Assembly: GCA_958510875.1 (NCBI GenBank)
Contig: OY294067.1
Coordinates: 31,918,912-31,982,911 of the forward strand
DNA: 64,000 nt
Source of the DNA: Endomychus coccineus
Lineage: Eukaryota > Arthropoda > Insecta > Coleoptera > Endomychidae
Direction: 5' to 3'
The first letter of the stretch is position 1; each line of letters opens with the position of its first letter. This document shows positions 10,043-21,723 of the stretch, one piece after another. The translations under genes and the position numbers were made by a program. The notes under the pieces are model-generated. The model was not told the DNA's origin. It did no database searches and saw nothing but the letters and a program-made list of their open reading frames with translations.

Positions 10043-12362
10043 CAGGGTGTCCTCGAACTGCGTGGCCAAAATGGAACCGAAGATTCTTTGACTCGAAAAA
10101 AATTCGATGAGCCTTTTTACTTTTGCCTTAAGTGTCTTCTTTAGCCGGTAGAGTTTGTTTTGTTTTTTCGGTATAACTTGAGAACGTGATGAAGGACTTT
10201 TACAATATTTGGCAGGTGAGTTACTGTTAATAATAGCCGTTTTTGACAGTGGAGCACAGAGCCTTAGAGACCATAGAAATGGCTCAAACTTGAGGATGTA
10301 ACGGGAAAACTGTCCAGAACTTTTTTGTGGTCAATGTAATTCACTCTATATTTTTTACCTATATAGCTTATTTTGTTTGAAAACTTTTTTTACTCTTAGA
10401 AAATTTTGATAAAATCAACGGATTAGCTTGAAAAAATTAATTTTTGAGTCTCTGCAATTTTGGCTTACTAATTTTACTTGATTAAAATACCTTAGTTGCC
10501 TTTGCTTTTCTAATGTCATTTTGGCGTTTGGAGAATTTATTCTCAAAACTGTCAGTTTTTACTTTGCTTTCCATAAAAATTTTATAAAATTATGGCTCAA
10601 AATTGAAATGGTTGATATGTTATTGATTTATGGACTTTGTCGTTGCAATGGCCGGAGAAGAGTACAAGTTCATGGGGAAAGATATCCGCACCGCAGAATT
10701 CCAAATCGGCAAACCTTTGCTAATATCGAGAGGCGACTTCGCGAAACTGGCAGATTTGAAGCAAATCGCAGAGAAACTGAACGCAGACGGACAAGAAGGA
10801 CGTTAGAGCTCGAAGAAAAGATACTGGAAGCGGTTGAAACTGAACCTAGGATAAGCACACGACGTTTGGGACTTCGTATTGGAGCCTCAACATCATTAGT
10901 TCATAATGTACTGAAAGAAGAACTGTTGTATCCCTATCATATTAAAACAGTTCAAGCCTTATTGCCCATGGATCCAGGTCATCGGCTAGATTTCTGTCGG
11001 TTTATTGTCCAAAGACAAAACGCAAACCCCAATTTTTGTAGAAGAATTCTGTTCACGGACGAAGCTACTTTCACGAGATGTGGTCTTTTTAACCTCCATA
11101 ATGAACATTTCTATGCTGATGAAAATCCTCATGAAACTGAAGTTACACATTTTCAGAATCAAACTAAAATCAATGTTTGGTTTGGAATTGTGAATAACTT
11201 TATTATTGGTCCTATTGTTATACCCGACCGATTGAACGGGGAGAGCTACTTGAACTTTTTGGAACAAAGGCTACCTGAACTGTTGAAGACTTGCCCTTAC
11301 ACATTCGTCGTGACCTTTGGTTTATGCATGATGGTGCACCTCCTCAATTCACATTAGCTTTGAGGCGACATTTGAATGCGGAATATCCAGATCGCTGGAT
11401 AGGTAGAGGACACGATGCACCAGTGAACTGGCCGGCCCGCTCCCCTGATTTGACGCCCTGCGACTTCTTTCTATGGGGCGAAAGTTTATGCAGCTCCAGT
11501 AAACACACGGGAGAAATTGTTGCAACAAATTAATCATGAAGCGGATTTATTGAAGAATGATCCTGAAGTACTAGCCAGAGTTCAATTCAATTTCTTGAAA
11601 CGAATTAACTTGCGTATTCAGGAAAATGGGCAACATTTCGAACAATTGATGCCTTAGCGATTTCCCAAAAAGTTTTGTTGTTTCTTTTAATTTAGCATTT
11701 GTTTTTCCTAAATAATCACATCGTTTCCCCATTTCTATTGATTTTATTATTCGTGTTTTACCGAGATATTAACCATTTCAGTGTTAGTGAAATTTTGAGT
11801 CATAATTTCATAAAATTTGTACGGAAAGCAAAGTAAAAACTGACAGTTTTGAGAATAAATTCTCCAAATGCCAAAATGACATTAGAAAAGCAAAGGCAAC
11901 TAAGGTATTTTAATCAAGTAAAATTAGTAAGCCAAAATTGCAGAGACTCGAAAATTAATTTTTTCAAGCTAATCCGTTGATTTTATCAAAATTTTCTAAG
12001 AGTAAAAAAAGTTTTCAAATTAGATAAGCTATCTACACAAAAAATATCGGGTGAATTACATTGACCACAAAAAAGTTCTGGACACTTTTCCCGTTACATC
12101 CTCAAGTTTGAGCCATTTCTATGGTCTCTAAGGCTCACTCTCAAAAACGACTATTATTGACAGTAACTCACCTGCCAAATATTGTGAAAGTCCTCCATCA
12201 CGTTCTCAAGTTATACCGAAAAAACAAAATTATTTTTGCAACTTTGCAGCCCTCTACCGGCTAAAGAAGACACTTAAGGCAAAAGTAAAAAGGCTCATCG
12301 AATTTTTTTCGAGTCAAAGAATCTTCGGTTCCATTTTGGCCACGCAGTTCGAGGACACCCTG
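10043..12362 (+). mobile_element. ITm DNA transposon with ~590 bp inverted ends
   Basis: This is a 2.3 kb element of the IS630-Tc1-mariner superfamily. It starts CAGGGTGTCCTCGAACTGCG and ends with the reverse complement, flanked by TA on both sides (10041-10042 and 12363-12364). The terminal inverted repeats are very long, about 10043-10625 and 11768-12362, with the right one carrying ~16 extra bases that the left one has lost. A transposase with two frameshifts lies between them. The outer 12 bases resemble those of the unrelated-looking element at 43533-45897, which is of the same superfamily. An extra partial copy of the end follows at 12521-12822. Confidence 0.93.
10608..11657 (+). pseudogene. 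ITm DDD transposase, two frameshifts
   Basis: The enzyme would cut and paste its own element by binding the inverted repeats. I take ATG 10608 because MVDMLLIYGLCRCNG then aligns with the usual start of this family; an upstream ATG at 10521 lies in the inverted repeat. Order: HTH region with RRIPNRQTFANIERRLRETG (about residues 25-50), TRRLGLRIGAS and NVLKEELLYPYH (about 85-115), FTDEATF (first Asp), then a frameshift near 11290, HDGAPPQFTLALRRHLN (second Asp) and RSPDLTPCDFFLWG (third Asp). The last two are 43 residues apart by my count. After a second frameshift near 11480 the frame KVYAAPVNTREKLLQQ continues to the stop at 11655-11657, giving ~350 residues. All three catalytic residues remain, so decay is recent or mild. 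Confidence 0.92.
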
Positions 12363-12520
12363 TACAACGAGTTCCTCACATACTTGGACATATTTTTCCA
12401 AATTTCGATATCATGTGCCCTCTTCGGTCATCAGATTCAATCGTACTATTTTTCCTATGAGATAAAGAATTTGAAGAATTCTTATCGAGTTATAAATTTA
12501 CTAACTGTTGTAGGCAACCT
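12363..12520. repeat. Right arm of the split palindrome
   Basis: This is the reverse complement of 9885-10042, starting ACAACGAGTTCC just outside the ITm element and ending TAGGCAACCT. The copy is nearly identical to its partner, so the original palindrome was still young, or kept similar by gene conversion, when the element entered. Confidence 0.9.
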
Positions 12521-12822
12521 AAAAAAGTTCTGGACAGTTTTCCCGTTACATCCTCAAGTTTGATCCATTTCTATGGTCTCTAAGGCTCTGTGCTCCACTG
12601 TCAAAAACGGCTATTATTAACAGTAACTCACCTGCCAAATATTGTAAAAGTCCTTCATCACGTTCTCAAGTTATACCGAAAAAACAAAATTATTTTTGCA
12701 ACTTTGAAGCCCTCTACCGGCTAAACAAGACACTTGAGGCAAAAGTAAAAAGGCTCATCAAATTTTTTTCGAATCAAAGAATCTTCGGTTTTATTTTGGC
12801 CACGCAGTTCGAGGACATCCTG
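12521..12822. repeat. Extra partial ITm inverted repeat
   Basis: This is a third copy of the outer ~300 bases of the ITm end, in the same orientation as the right end (compare 12070-12362), ending GGACATCCTG and followed by TA. It shares diagnostic differences with the left end at 10043-10326 (for example CTGTGCTCCACTGTCAAAAA) that the true right end lacks. It therefore belongs to a separate, truncated related element or MITE. Confidence 0.88.
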
Positions 12823-13435
12823 TATGTTGGAGTTGGGACAGTGGCGTCCGATAAAATTTTGGACAAGCGAAGTTCGAAAAACTTACCTATTCATTCTATT
12901 CTCCTGCCGGAAATTCTTCAAATGTATCGTCATAAATATTCGGACGTCCAGACATTTATTTGGAAAGATCTTTTTCTATTGGCTGCAAAGACAGTTCTGA
13001 AAGACTATAGGTATTCCGCTATCTACAGATGGGAAAGACAACATTTATAAGCCCAATTCATGGATATCAAGATGACAAACCACATCAACTAATTTTTTAA
13101 AGTCCCTAGATTTAAAGAAAATAGTATTTCTTTTAATAATAGGTGATGAAAAAAAATTAAGCTTTCATCATCCCGCTTGAGTTGTTTCTAATGAATTAAT
13201 GAAAATGTCTTATTTATAATGGTATACTTTGAAAAATTTTGATGAAACACGGTAAAATTTTATTTTAAATACTACATGCGAAAGTGCCATTGCGCAATAG
13301 CGGTACCTTAAGCCAGATAACGTATAATTGATAAAATATAAGTTTTTTTGGGATAAGTAAATAGATAAAAATATAGCCTGATCCATCCACCACACCATGG
13401 TTTTTCATTTAAATCAAAATACTTGTCCTGAAAGG
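12823..13435. other. Unassigned stretch
   Basis: An 84-codon open frame overlaps 12796-13050 but begins in the ITm end and shows no motif. Nothing else is recognisable. Confidence 0.4.
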
Positions 13436-14036
13436 AGTCCACGGTCGTACATACATGTCTGGAAACTCTGGGCTGTTTCCTATATGAGAAGGGGGACCGC
13501 TAAGCGTCGACTGTCGCGTAGTATCAAAAGACGTCACGGGTGGCGAGGGATGTTCTCTGGCACGTATACGACCGTGTTCTCTGACAATTGTCAGTTGACT
13601 TGTAAGCACATGGAATACCTGCGTTTTTAGAAACAAATTAAGAAACCGTGCATTGTGCCGAAATGCAAAACGGGGTACAAAAGTGTAAAGCAAGAAACTT
13701 CTGTTTTTAAAGTGCCGAAAGATGCGGAAATGCGAAAAAAGTGGATGCTTGCGATTCCCGATAGAAATCGTTTTAACGAGGTCTTTTATGAGTGCGTCAT
13801 GTACAACGAAAAAGGGGAAGTTATTTTTAAGGTGAGTAATACATTTTGACACGAGTAACAGTTCTATTCCTCTCTCAAATCAGAATACTTAGTAACACTG
13901 CTTGCGATTCCGGGAAGAAATAGTTTTACCGATCCAAGCGCTAGCTAGTGGCTGAGCGAGGGACTACGAGTTTGGCGACGCGTCAGAGACCCATGTCAAA
14001 CATACGAGTCCCCAGAGCTGTATGTACGACCGTGGG
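13436..14036. repeat. Inverted repeats flanking a THAP exon
   Basis: CCACGGTCGTACATACA near 13439 reappears as its reverse complement near 14019-14035, and similarity continues inward through 13441-13500 and roughly 13945-14035 with mismatches. Between them lies the THAP exon at 13631-13831. A short copy of its LAIP segment, TGCTTGCGATTCC, recurs at about 13899. The layout suggests a short DNA element carrying or capturing a THAP domain. Confidence 0.65.
13631..13831 (+). pseudogene. THAP zinc-finger exon with splice donor
   Basis: The translation begins KPCIVPKCKTGYKS, then SVFKVPKDAEMRKKWMLAIP, then FNEVFYECVMYNEKGE. This matches the DNA-binding THAP finger: the C-x4-C pair, the F-x-VP block, the R-x-x-W block and a final C-x2-H, which here is C-V-M-Y, so the last zinc ligand is Tyr instead of His. 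THAP fingers occur in P-element transposases and host regulators. The open frame runs into AAG|GTGAGT at 13829-13837, a strong splice donor, and no downstream exon is recognisable. The upstream frame is closed by a stop at 13628-13630 and no ATG is obvious. It is probably a single exon of a P-like element or a captured gene fragment. Confidence 0.7.
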
Positions 14037-16360
14037 ACCGTCTGAGTGATGAGCAGTTATTGACAAGTGTTCCCCACCATTAGGCTAATTCCAATCAGTC
14101 CATTTTTAGTGCATTTTGAATGCGAAAAATTAATAAGATTTTTTAGAGAATAAAGAAGAAATAAGGCACATATATTTTTAATGAAGTGATATATTAAGAA
14201 ATCTGAAAAAAAGAAAATTAACCATGTTAAAATTACACAAAAATCTACTGAATAATAAGAGACCTATTTTCTTAAGCAAATATCGCATTTGTAGTTTTCT
14301 GGAGTATCCCAACACCTGCATAATTCATGAATCCACTTTCCACGCGCCGTACAATATGATAACTCCGTCGGGCATCACTGGTATTGCCCCAAATACTTTA
14401 ACTACTTTAACATTTTGACGTTCCAAATTTGTAGAATAGAGTGCTCAAGAATATTCAAATTTTAACAATTTATCATGTTCTAGTTCATGCATAAAATGAG
14501 GCAAAATCAAAGTTGATTGGGTTTTGAATTTAGCCAATTATTCCTTATACATTTGGGAATGTAACCTAACATACGTCAGTGATCTCTAAATAAAGCACAT
14601 TCACTCAGGAAGCCATTTTGCAACGCACTATATTCAGTCACAACACTCTTATACACGCTTATTTACATTTAAAAATATGTTACAATTACATGAGAACACC
14701 TTAGGAACAGGTGCTACATATAATTTTTCACAAGAAAGAGTTAAAACTCTGTTTAATTTTGATATTTATCATATTTATTGTCACGCAATAGGACTACGCG
14801 CCATCAAATCAACGATACTGTCGCATGCAAAGTCTCTTCTCCAAGCCTCTTGTTGATGCCGTCACACTGACAGCGTTCAGGCTTGGACTTTTGATTATTA
14901 GATGGCAGCATGTTGTTTAGAACAAGCAGAATACCATTATGCTCACCTGACTGGTATTGTCCATTTACCCCATATTTTATACCCGTATACTACAGCCCTG
15001 AAAAACCTGCTGGTTTAACAAGCACTGGTCAAGCGAGGAATACTTCTAACAATGTTTTTGTGCACTCGAAATCTGTCATCCTGTCAAGTAAATAATTATG
15101 TAGAATAGTGAAATAAAACACAAATACTAATTTGACTGCAAAGTTTAATTGTAGCAAGTTGATAACTCGTTTTGAAAATGACACTGTGTGACGAAACAAT
15201 TGTCGGCAATTAAACTTAGCAGTGCGAGTAAATTTAAATTTGTATTTTGTATCGCTAACCTAAATGTTTTATAAATGGGAATTACATCAAGTAAACTCCG
15301 AATCCATATACATAGATATATCGCGTTAATTTATAAACTTTTCTAATTATTTTAAAAACCTTTGCTTCATGATATTATGGATTTACAAAAAATCGAAGTC
15401 AACTTAATCTAATATTGGTTATGATTCTTTTCATAACTGACGACATTATAATATATGGTGGATGATTTAATATGATTGTTTACAGCTCGATCACCACGTC
15501 CACGATAAATCACACCAGTTTTTGTCGGAGCTAAAAAAGGGTAGATTTTATGGTGGGCCATTGTTACCTATAAAAATACCTATTGTCGAAGTTGTTTTGC
15601 AGAAAAGCCGCAAGAAAGGCACGTGACTAGGCCGACGACGGCGGACTGGAGGTGGTGAGTCAAATGATTTTATTGGTTTAATGAGACTGTAAAGCTATCA
15701 TCGTGGTCCCCGAGAGCTAAACGCGACTCTCTGACGCTGGTGTAGTTGAGGAAATTCCACACGCATTCTTGCGAATTCACGTAGATAAGATATTATTGTA
15801 ATTCACCATTCATTGCCACCATTATTGGTTTGTAGATTCATTTTATTATTCCACACGGATAAACAATTTGTTTACATTTTCATTTGAGAACAAAAATGTT
15901 CATCAAATCTATTTAGAATAACAGATTCATGATCTGTCTGGTCATATCTATCCTTATTACGCAGACGAAGGCCGAAGAGTAAGATTGCATTTACTCAAAC
16001 AGTTAAAAAAAGTTCTAGAACAAAAATTCCTTCATCATAGTATTTTTATCGAACTTTGAGAAAAAATCCGACTGTCTGTCTGGATGTCGATCACGATTGT
16101 TTGTCTACACGATAACTCTTAAGCGAAAGGTCTTATCATATTCAAATTTTGAAAAAAAATCGTTTGCTATTCGGTGACCAACCCTGTTGTTAAATGTATA
16201 AATTATAATTTTATATCTGTGTTATAATGACACTTCGGTGTTGAAACTATAGTAACGTTTTCATGTTATTATTAAAAGTGGTATAAAAACGAAGTAATTG
16301 TTCTTCCATTTAATCATGATGATAAATTAGAATAACGGCTTCTACCATCCATTTTTTGAA
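14037..16360. other. Unassigned stretch
   Basis: No gene or known repeat is visible in 2.3 kb. Open frames at 14224-14418 and 14910-15095 have no motif. A GC-richer patch at 15600-15660 contains GGAGGTGGTGAGT, which could be a splice donor after an untranslated exon, but there is no supporting evidence. Confidence 0.4.
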
Positions 16361-16530
16361 TGACTTCACATAACACTGCCCTTCAGTTCCAACTTCGTAG
16401 AGTATCTTATTGAAAATCATAATGAAAATCAGGAGCTACTTGTGTTATCACATTAAATGTATGAATTTACAATGTTATAGACTTCACTTAACACTGACCT
16501 CCAGTTCCAGCTTTGAAGAGTATCTCTCGA
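16361..16530. repeat. Two direct ~48 bp repeats
   Basis: TGACTTCACATAACACTG near 16361 and AGACTTCACTTAACACTG near 16482 begin two diverged copies of about 48 bases, each passing through AGTTCCA and GAGTATCT. Their starts are ~121 bases apart. Confidence 0.7.
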
Positions 16531-16690
16531 GGAAGCTGGACATCCAATGTTTTGTTCATTTATTTTAAATAATTACATACAGTAACTATTTTTCTTCCAA
16601 TATTTGGTAAACACTAAAACTGTTGGGAATTACATTTAAGCTTTCAGATAATTTGTATCATTTTATCTGCAATAGCATATGACATCCTGA

Positions 16691-16900
16691 CCTGTTGATT
16701 ATTCATGTGACACCCTGTTGATTATTCATGTGACATTTGTGATGTACCATTTTTAACTGGAACGCATTACAAATTTCAGACTGATATGTCACTCAGTTCT
16801 GTTTGGACACCCGTCGAAAGTAAGCAACCGTGAAGATTTTTGTAAAATGGAAAAAAGTGAATTTCGCATCTTGAATAAACATTATTTTTATTTTATTAAA
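16691..16900 (+). mobile_element. Mariner 5' tip fragment
   Basis: GTTGATTATTCATGTGACA is present twice in tandem (16695-16735). It leads into CATTTGTGATGTACCATTTT and the mariner leader seen at 29880-30000 and 36540-36660. The transposase start reads MEKSEFRILNKHYF (about 16846-16888) and then breaks off. The right side continues into an unrelated dispersed repeat. Confidence 0.8.
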
Positions 16901-16901
16901 A

Positions 16902-17062
16902 TTGTCAAGGAAACGATTTCATAGGCAATAAGATGGTAATCAAAAATTGTTATGGATTTATAAAAATTCCTCAATTTATGATAATGTTGATTGCGATGTT
17001 AGCAAAAATAGTATGTGTACCTCATAGTAAAAGCACATTCGCATACTTTAATACTTGCTGTT
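16902..17062 (+). repeat. Dispersed repeat, copy 1
   Basis: About 160 bases from TCAAGGAAACGATTTCATAG to ATACTTGCTG recur at 19359-19517 in the same orientation with roughly one difference in ten bases. There is no coding capacity. The family is unknown. Confidence 0.8.
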
Positions 17063-18948
17063 AATTTACATTGTCGTCCTGGAATGTATTGCTTTTACTA
17101 CTAGATACACAGTGTACTTTTCTAGAGTGATATTTTACTTTTCAACTCTAGGGTGATATTTCTCATTTTTGACATAAGTGTCATAAAAAGTTGACATTTC
17201 TGCATCTCTATTGATGCGTAAATGTTTACTTTTTTTCACTGCCAAAACAATTCACATGAAATATTATTTTTTGAAGGATTTATTTTTAACAGAGTCAATT
17301 ATTAATTGATTATTTATCATAAAACAATTTCATTTATTGGAATAATAATTGATAGTAAAGTTTGAACAATTACTTCCAACATAAACATAAATTCCCGAAG
17401 ATGTTCCATGTTGCCAACAAACCGTATGTATGGAAAAGAGAAGTATTATTTAGTTATTTTGGACTCATTTCTTCCAGACAGGAACAATTTTTGAATACGA
17501 TTTTACTGAAAACATTGAATAATATTTTCAAGACAACAGTCGTTCAAAAGCGATAACTTATCGGAACAAAAAAACCACGTCAAGATGTATTGGAAGTATT
17601 TATTTTCAATACATTTCAGACGATGTAAATTCACATTCACAGTTGTACAAAACATTTTGTTTGTATTTTGTGTATACAATTCATGTTTTCATGGCACATT
17701 CGAGAGAAAAAATTAACACTCTCATGTGCCATTAAAAAAACACTAATTTTACGCACTTAAAATACAAAAATAACTTTTTCCACACTGTAACATACCCTTA
17801 GAATACTTGTATAATGGTTACATTTGTCTTTACAGTAATGGAAAATAATCAGGATGGCGAAAACAGTTTCAATACAGTTGGCACTTCCCTATTTCCGCTC
17901 GCATTAACAAGAATATCATTTTTGACCTAAACTTGTTATCTAAAGTGATATAATTTCACAGGAACGCTACTCACGCCTTCATCGGTTGTCAGATAGCGTG
18001 GACCCGCCACGCCAAGAGGATTAGCACCGAGATAGTATCTGTTCTAAGACACTGCGAGGAAAGGACATGTAAGCGACTTGCTTAACATCCGCCGGAAGTC
18101 CATCAGCGATCCCGAAGGACTCTCTGGTAGGTGATTGTGAGCGAACGAATAGACATTGTTTTCCCTTATGTCTACGGGCAGACAATGAAGCGTGACGTCA
18201 TAGTGCAGAAACCGACCATTGGCGTGGCCTCATCGATGGTATCGCACCAACGTCGTCTTCCCGAGGCTTGCTTTTATAACCTCGGCTTCCTTCAACTATT
18301 ATATCCACAATTGTCAGATTTCCAGTCCGCAGTATTCTAGCACCTTAGTTATCTTGTTTTCGCTGCAAACGATCGCTGCAGGTTCGCTCTCCTTCCCTCA
18401 GGATCTAATAGCGGTTACGGTTATCGCACTTGTTATAGTTTTCCTCGAGGAAGGTACTCCATAAACTCGCCTTCAATTTATTCTTACCAATCCAGCAGAC
18501 AGCTGTCTGGCGGAATTGCGAAAACGCCTCGAATCAAGTGGTGACCGTATACATTCTTTCCGATATTCGATAAGCTGGTCCCTTGTGGCATTAGTAACAT
18601 TTCAAATTCCCTTATCATACCATTTTCAAGACTCCGATTTCTTATTTTGATTGGACACATTTCATTATCTTAATTACTAGATCCCTCCTCAGAATGAAAC
18701 GTTTATTCTTTATAGCGTATCACTCATACATTGTATTGGTAGATACATTGACGATATCTTTCAGGGAAATTACACTGGAGTGGACGAATTTATGGTGAGT
18801 AATTATCGATATCATCAATAGGGAAGCTATAAAATTGGCTAGAGCACGAGGAAACGGTGGAGTACAAATTATAGAGCTAACATAATACTTTATGAGAAAG
18901 ATACTGACAAATATTAGCTCCATTATGAGCCTGAAAATAATTCCGTTC
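17063..18948. other. Unassigned; contains a hairpin and a GC-richer block
   Basis: A hairpin at 17691-17732 pairs ATGGCACAT with ATGTGCCAT, extended by GAGA/TCTC. The sequence leading to it (about 17625-17710, around CACAGTTGTACAA) is similar to 52430-52500. The block 17960-18460 is less AT-rich and has open frames on the plus strand (18131-18464) without any recognisable domain. Confidence 0.4.
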
Positions 18949-19358
18949 CAGGGCCGGATCTAGTTTTGACGGGGCCTTAAATATTCTTCTCGGTTTCGGG
19001 TTTTTATTTTGAAATAACTTCTTAATAACGTAGATTGAATGCAACAATGAATAATCTTATTGATACAATATGGAGGACAAAAATATAACCGTGGTTAACC
19101 CGGTCTAGTGATTTGAAGAATGCCTACTTTCTCGGAGCAACTTCAGACCCCAAAATACGCTAATCTAGTATTTTAGTCCGTTGCTAAGCAACGAATTTTT
19201 CCGGACCAGAAATGGCCCGGGAAATTTTTTGCCGACCTAGGCACACCTGGACACAGTTCATTTTGAATATTTTCTAATATTTTTTAGCGATAAGTAGGTA
19301 TTAAATCGAAATAAGTAGTGAATCTTTGACTTTTGTCACAACAATAAACAAACAGTGA

Positions 19359-19517
19359 TTGTCAAGGGAACGATTTCATAGGCAATAAGATGGCAGTCAA
19401 AAATTGTTATACTTTTATAAAAATTCCTCAATTTATGATTACGTTGATTGTGATTTCAGAAAAAATAGTATGTTTACCTTGTAGTAAAAGCACGTTTCCA
19501 GACTTCAATGCTTGTTG
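19359..19517 (+). repeat. Dispersed repeat, copy 2
   Basis: Direct copy of 16902-17062, starting TCAAGGGAACGATTTCATAG and losing similarity at GCTTGTTGG. Copy 1 follows a mariner tip, while copy 2 follows unrelated AT-rich DNA. Confidence 0.8.
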
Positions 19518-19665
19518 GCCTCGGCTTAACGCCTCGGCAATAACAATTTATACAATACAAGTTTAACAGTATACGAGACTCATTACCATTATATTATACA
19601 GTGATAAAAAAGGATTATCCTTATCCACTGAAAATACTATTAAAGTACTAAGGACCATTCGGCTA

Positions 19666-19722
19666 CAAAGTAGCCATCATAAGAGTTAAACAGTTGATGA
19701 TGGCTACTCGGTAGCCGAAAGG
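19666..19722. repeat. Inverted pair of hammerhead-like hairpins
   Basis: TTCGGCTAC...GTAGCCATCAT on the left and GATGATGGCTAC..GTAGCCGAA on the right are reverse complements around 19692. Each half is itself a hairpin of the form TGATGATGGCTAC-loop-GTAGCCGAA. Similar motifs occur at 46560-46587 and 50293-50317. The form resembles a hammerhead ribozyme core, with one extra base (see findings). Confidence 0.6.
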
Positions 19723-20689
19723 TGATTCTTTTTTATCTATAGTACCTTATATAGACCCTTTAATACAATTTCAATTTAACATAGAGTACAATTGAAGGTC
19801 TTTCAGTAGTTATTTCTAAATCATTTTCAACATATTTTCTGTTCCTACAAGTATGTACACGCATTTGACGCGCAGGAATGTCCGAAAGCTATTTTGCAAA
19901 TAAAAGTGAGGGAAATCATAGGATCAATTGATCACAGTTCATTTTCAATTGCCTTCAAATGATCATATAATCTGCATTGCTATAACACCTTCATAAATAC
20001 AATCATCATACTGAATTAATTTGAAAGTTGGTGTTCTAATTTGACGGAATTGGAATTTGTGAACTCAGTAGTTTATGAATATATTTCCATAACTGTCATC
20101 ATTAGATGCCCCCGCGGCAAAATTTAGACCCCCTTTATGTGAAGAGGCAACTTTCTACATTCTCACATGCATTTTGTAGCAGGTATTGTGCACGTGCTGA
20201 ATGTGAAATGCACTACGGTATTTTCATTAAGGGTTATGTGATGAATAGCGGTGGAAACGGTCAAAACCATTATTGCATCCTGCGAGAGTACAGTCGCCTG
20301 GCGACATTTGCTAACTTAATTTAAAGACGATGTGCAATCGCATACCTTGCAGGCTGATGTCCACGATTAAATGGAATTCCTCGACTGCTTCACTACATTC
20401 GTACCATTGTCGGTGAATTATTAATTTAACATAATATGTTTATTGCAAAATGCACCGAACTGTATGCATTTCTCTGTTTCTCTCACCAGGAATTATAAGC
20501 TAATAGAATTATATTTCTGTTGCGATTAAAGTAATACTCGTATAATTGTACGTAAGTATGTTGGTTCTCTGGAACGTCTCAAAATTCTCATTCTATACAA
20601 TAAACTTTATTACACCACTATGTCAGGTCGACCAAGATAATTTGAGCCCCCTAGGAAGCCCTGGAAAGTTATTGATGAAGTTCCTTCTA
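19723..20689. other. Unassigned stretch
   Basis: No recognisable gene or repeat. An open frame at 20106-20324 has no motif. Confidence 0.4.
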
Positions 20690-20860
20690 AATTTCAACAG
20701 GAAATAGTATATTAAAGAACGAGTTTCCTAAGACTCGTCTTAAAGCACGAATTCAAGTTTAAAAAACGAGTGGCGAAGCCACGAGTTTTTTAAAGAATGA
20801 GAGCTTCAAGGTCTTAGGAAACGAGTTGTTTATACTATTTTTTGAAATTTGCCTTTTTAT
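20690..20860. repeat. ~170 bp palindromic element
   Basis: The two halves pair from AATTTCAACAGGAAATAGTA on the left to ATACTATTTTTTGAAATT on the right. ACGAGTTTCCTAAGAC pairs with GTCTTAGGAAACGAGT, and the centre is AGTGGCGAAGCCAC near 20775. It is non-coding and probably a short MITE or snap-back repeat. Confidence 0.85.
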
Positions 20861-21723
20861 GCCGTTTTTAAACAAAAATGTTTAATTTAGTCCATTTAGG
20901 GACTTTTATGGTGGTTGGTAACATCTCTTCTTGAGTTGTTGACGCTCGACACTGTCATTTAAACTGACGTAATGATGACAAGATAATTCCGCATCAAGCT
21001 CGCCAACCTAAAAATGTTCGTAAAAAGTTCCGTGCTTTTTTGGATATTAAGACACGGCGAATGATGACGTTGCGTTCGTTAATGGGTCAATTAGAAAATC
21101 AAAATGGAGGCAAATTACAAAAAGATAATAGATACATCAAAAAAATTTATTGTGTTATTATGTATGATCGCAGGAGATTATGCATATAGTGCATTCAAAT
21201 TGATATTGGACTTGTAAATCCTTGGGAAATGGATCGATTTTGAAAGTGAATTCTCTTCAGAATATCATCAGAAAAAAGTAGACCACGAATAAAGTGGCGC
21301 AAATTTGTTTATATTGTTTAGAAACAATAAATAAACAATTTAATCAGCTCATTTTTGAGCTTACATAAAAATTTCTGAAAAATTTAAAATTTGACCGTTT
21401 TTTTGATCGGATAAAGACTATTTTTGGTCACTGAACACGCGAAACTAGTTAAACAAATAGTTGAATTACCTTCATTTGTTATAAACAATTTACTTATCAA
21501 CAACATAGATGAATTTGACCAAAACTCAGAGTTTAGGGTCGTTTTCGGATAATTTTGGTATTCTTAGTTTGATTTTATCGTCAATATCGTTGAATGTATA
21601 CCCACAAATTTGTCAAATTTGTTATAAGCAAATTATATTTATTATTAAATATACGACTTTGACCAAAATGTCGACTTTCTAGTCGTTTTCGGATAATTTT
21701 GGCCTCCTTTGAATTGTTATGAA

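Noticed and set aside
13409..13852. 147-codon minus-strand frame over the THAP exon
   Set aside because: It is the shadow of the THAP reading frame and inverted repeats and shows no domain of its own.
14224..15095. Short open frames as small host genes
   Set aside because: No motif, no splice signals that fit, and lengths within chance expectation.
18131..18464. GC-richer open frames as an exon or retroelement protein
   Set aside because: No motif recognised on either strand, and both strands contain stops after ~70-80 codons.
19178..19196. GTTGCTAAGCAAC as an RFX X-box
   Set aside because: It fits the X-box pattern, but one 13-base palindrome in 64 kb without a nearby promoter is not enough evidence.
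18949..19252. hAT element beginning CAGGGCCGGATCTAG
   Set aside because: The start looks like a hAT terminus, but I could not find a matching inverted end or an 8 bp duplication. CACACCTGG near 19245 does not pair with it.
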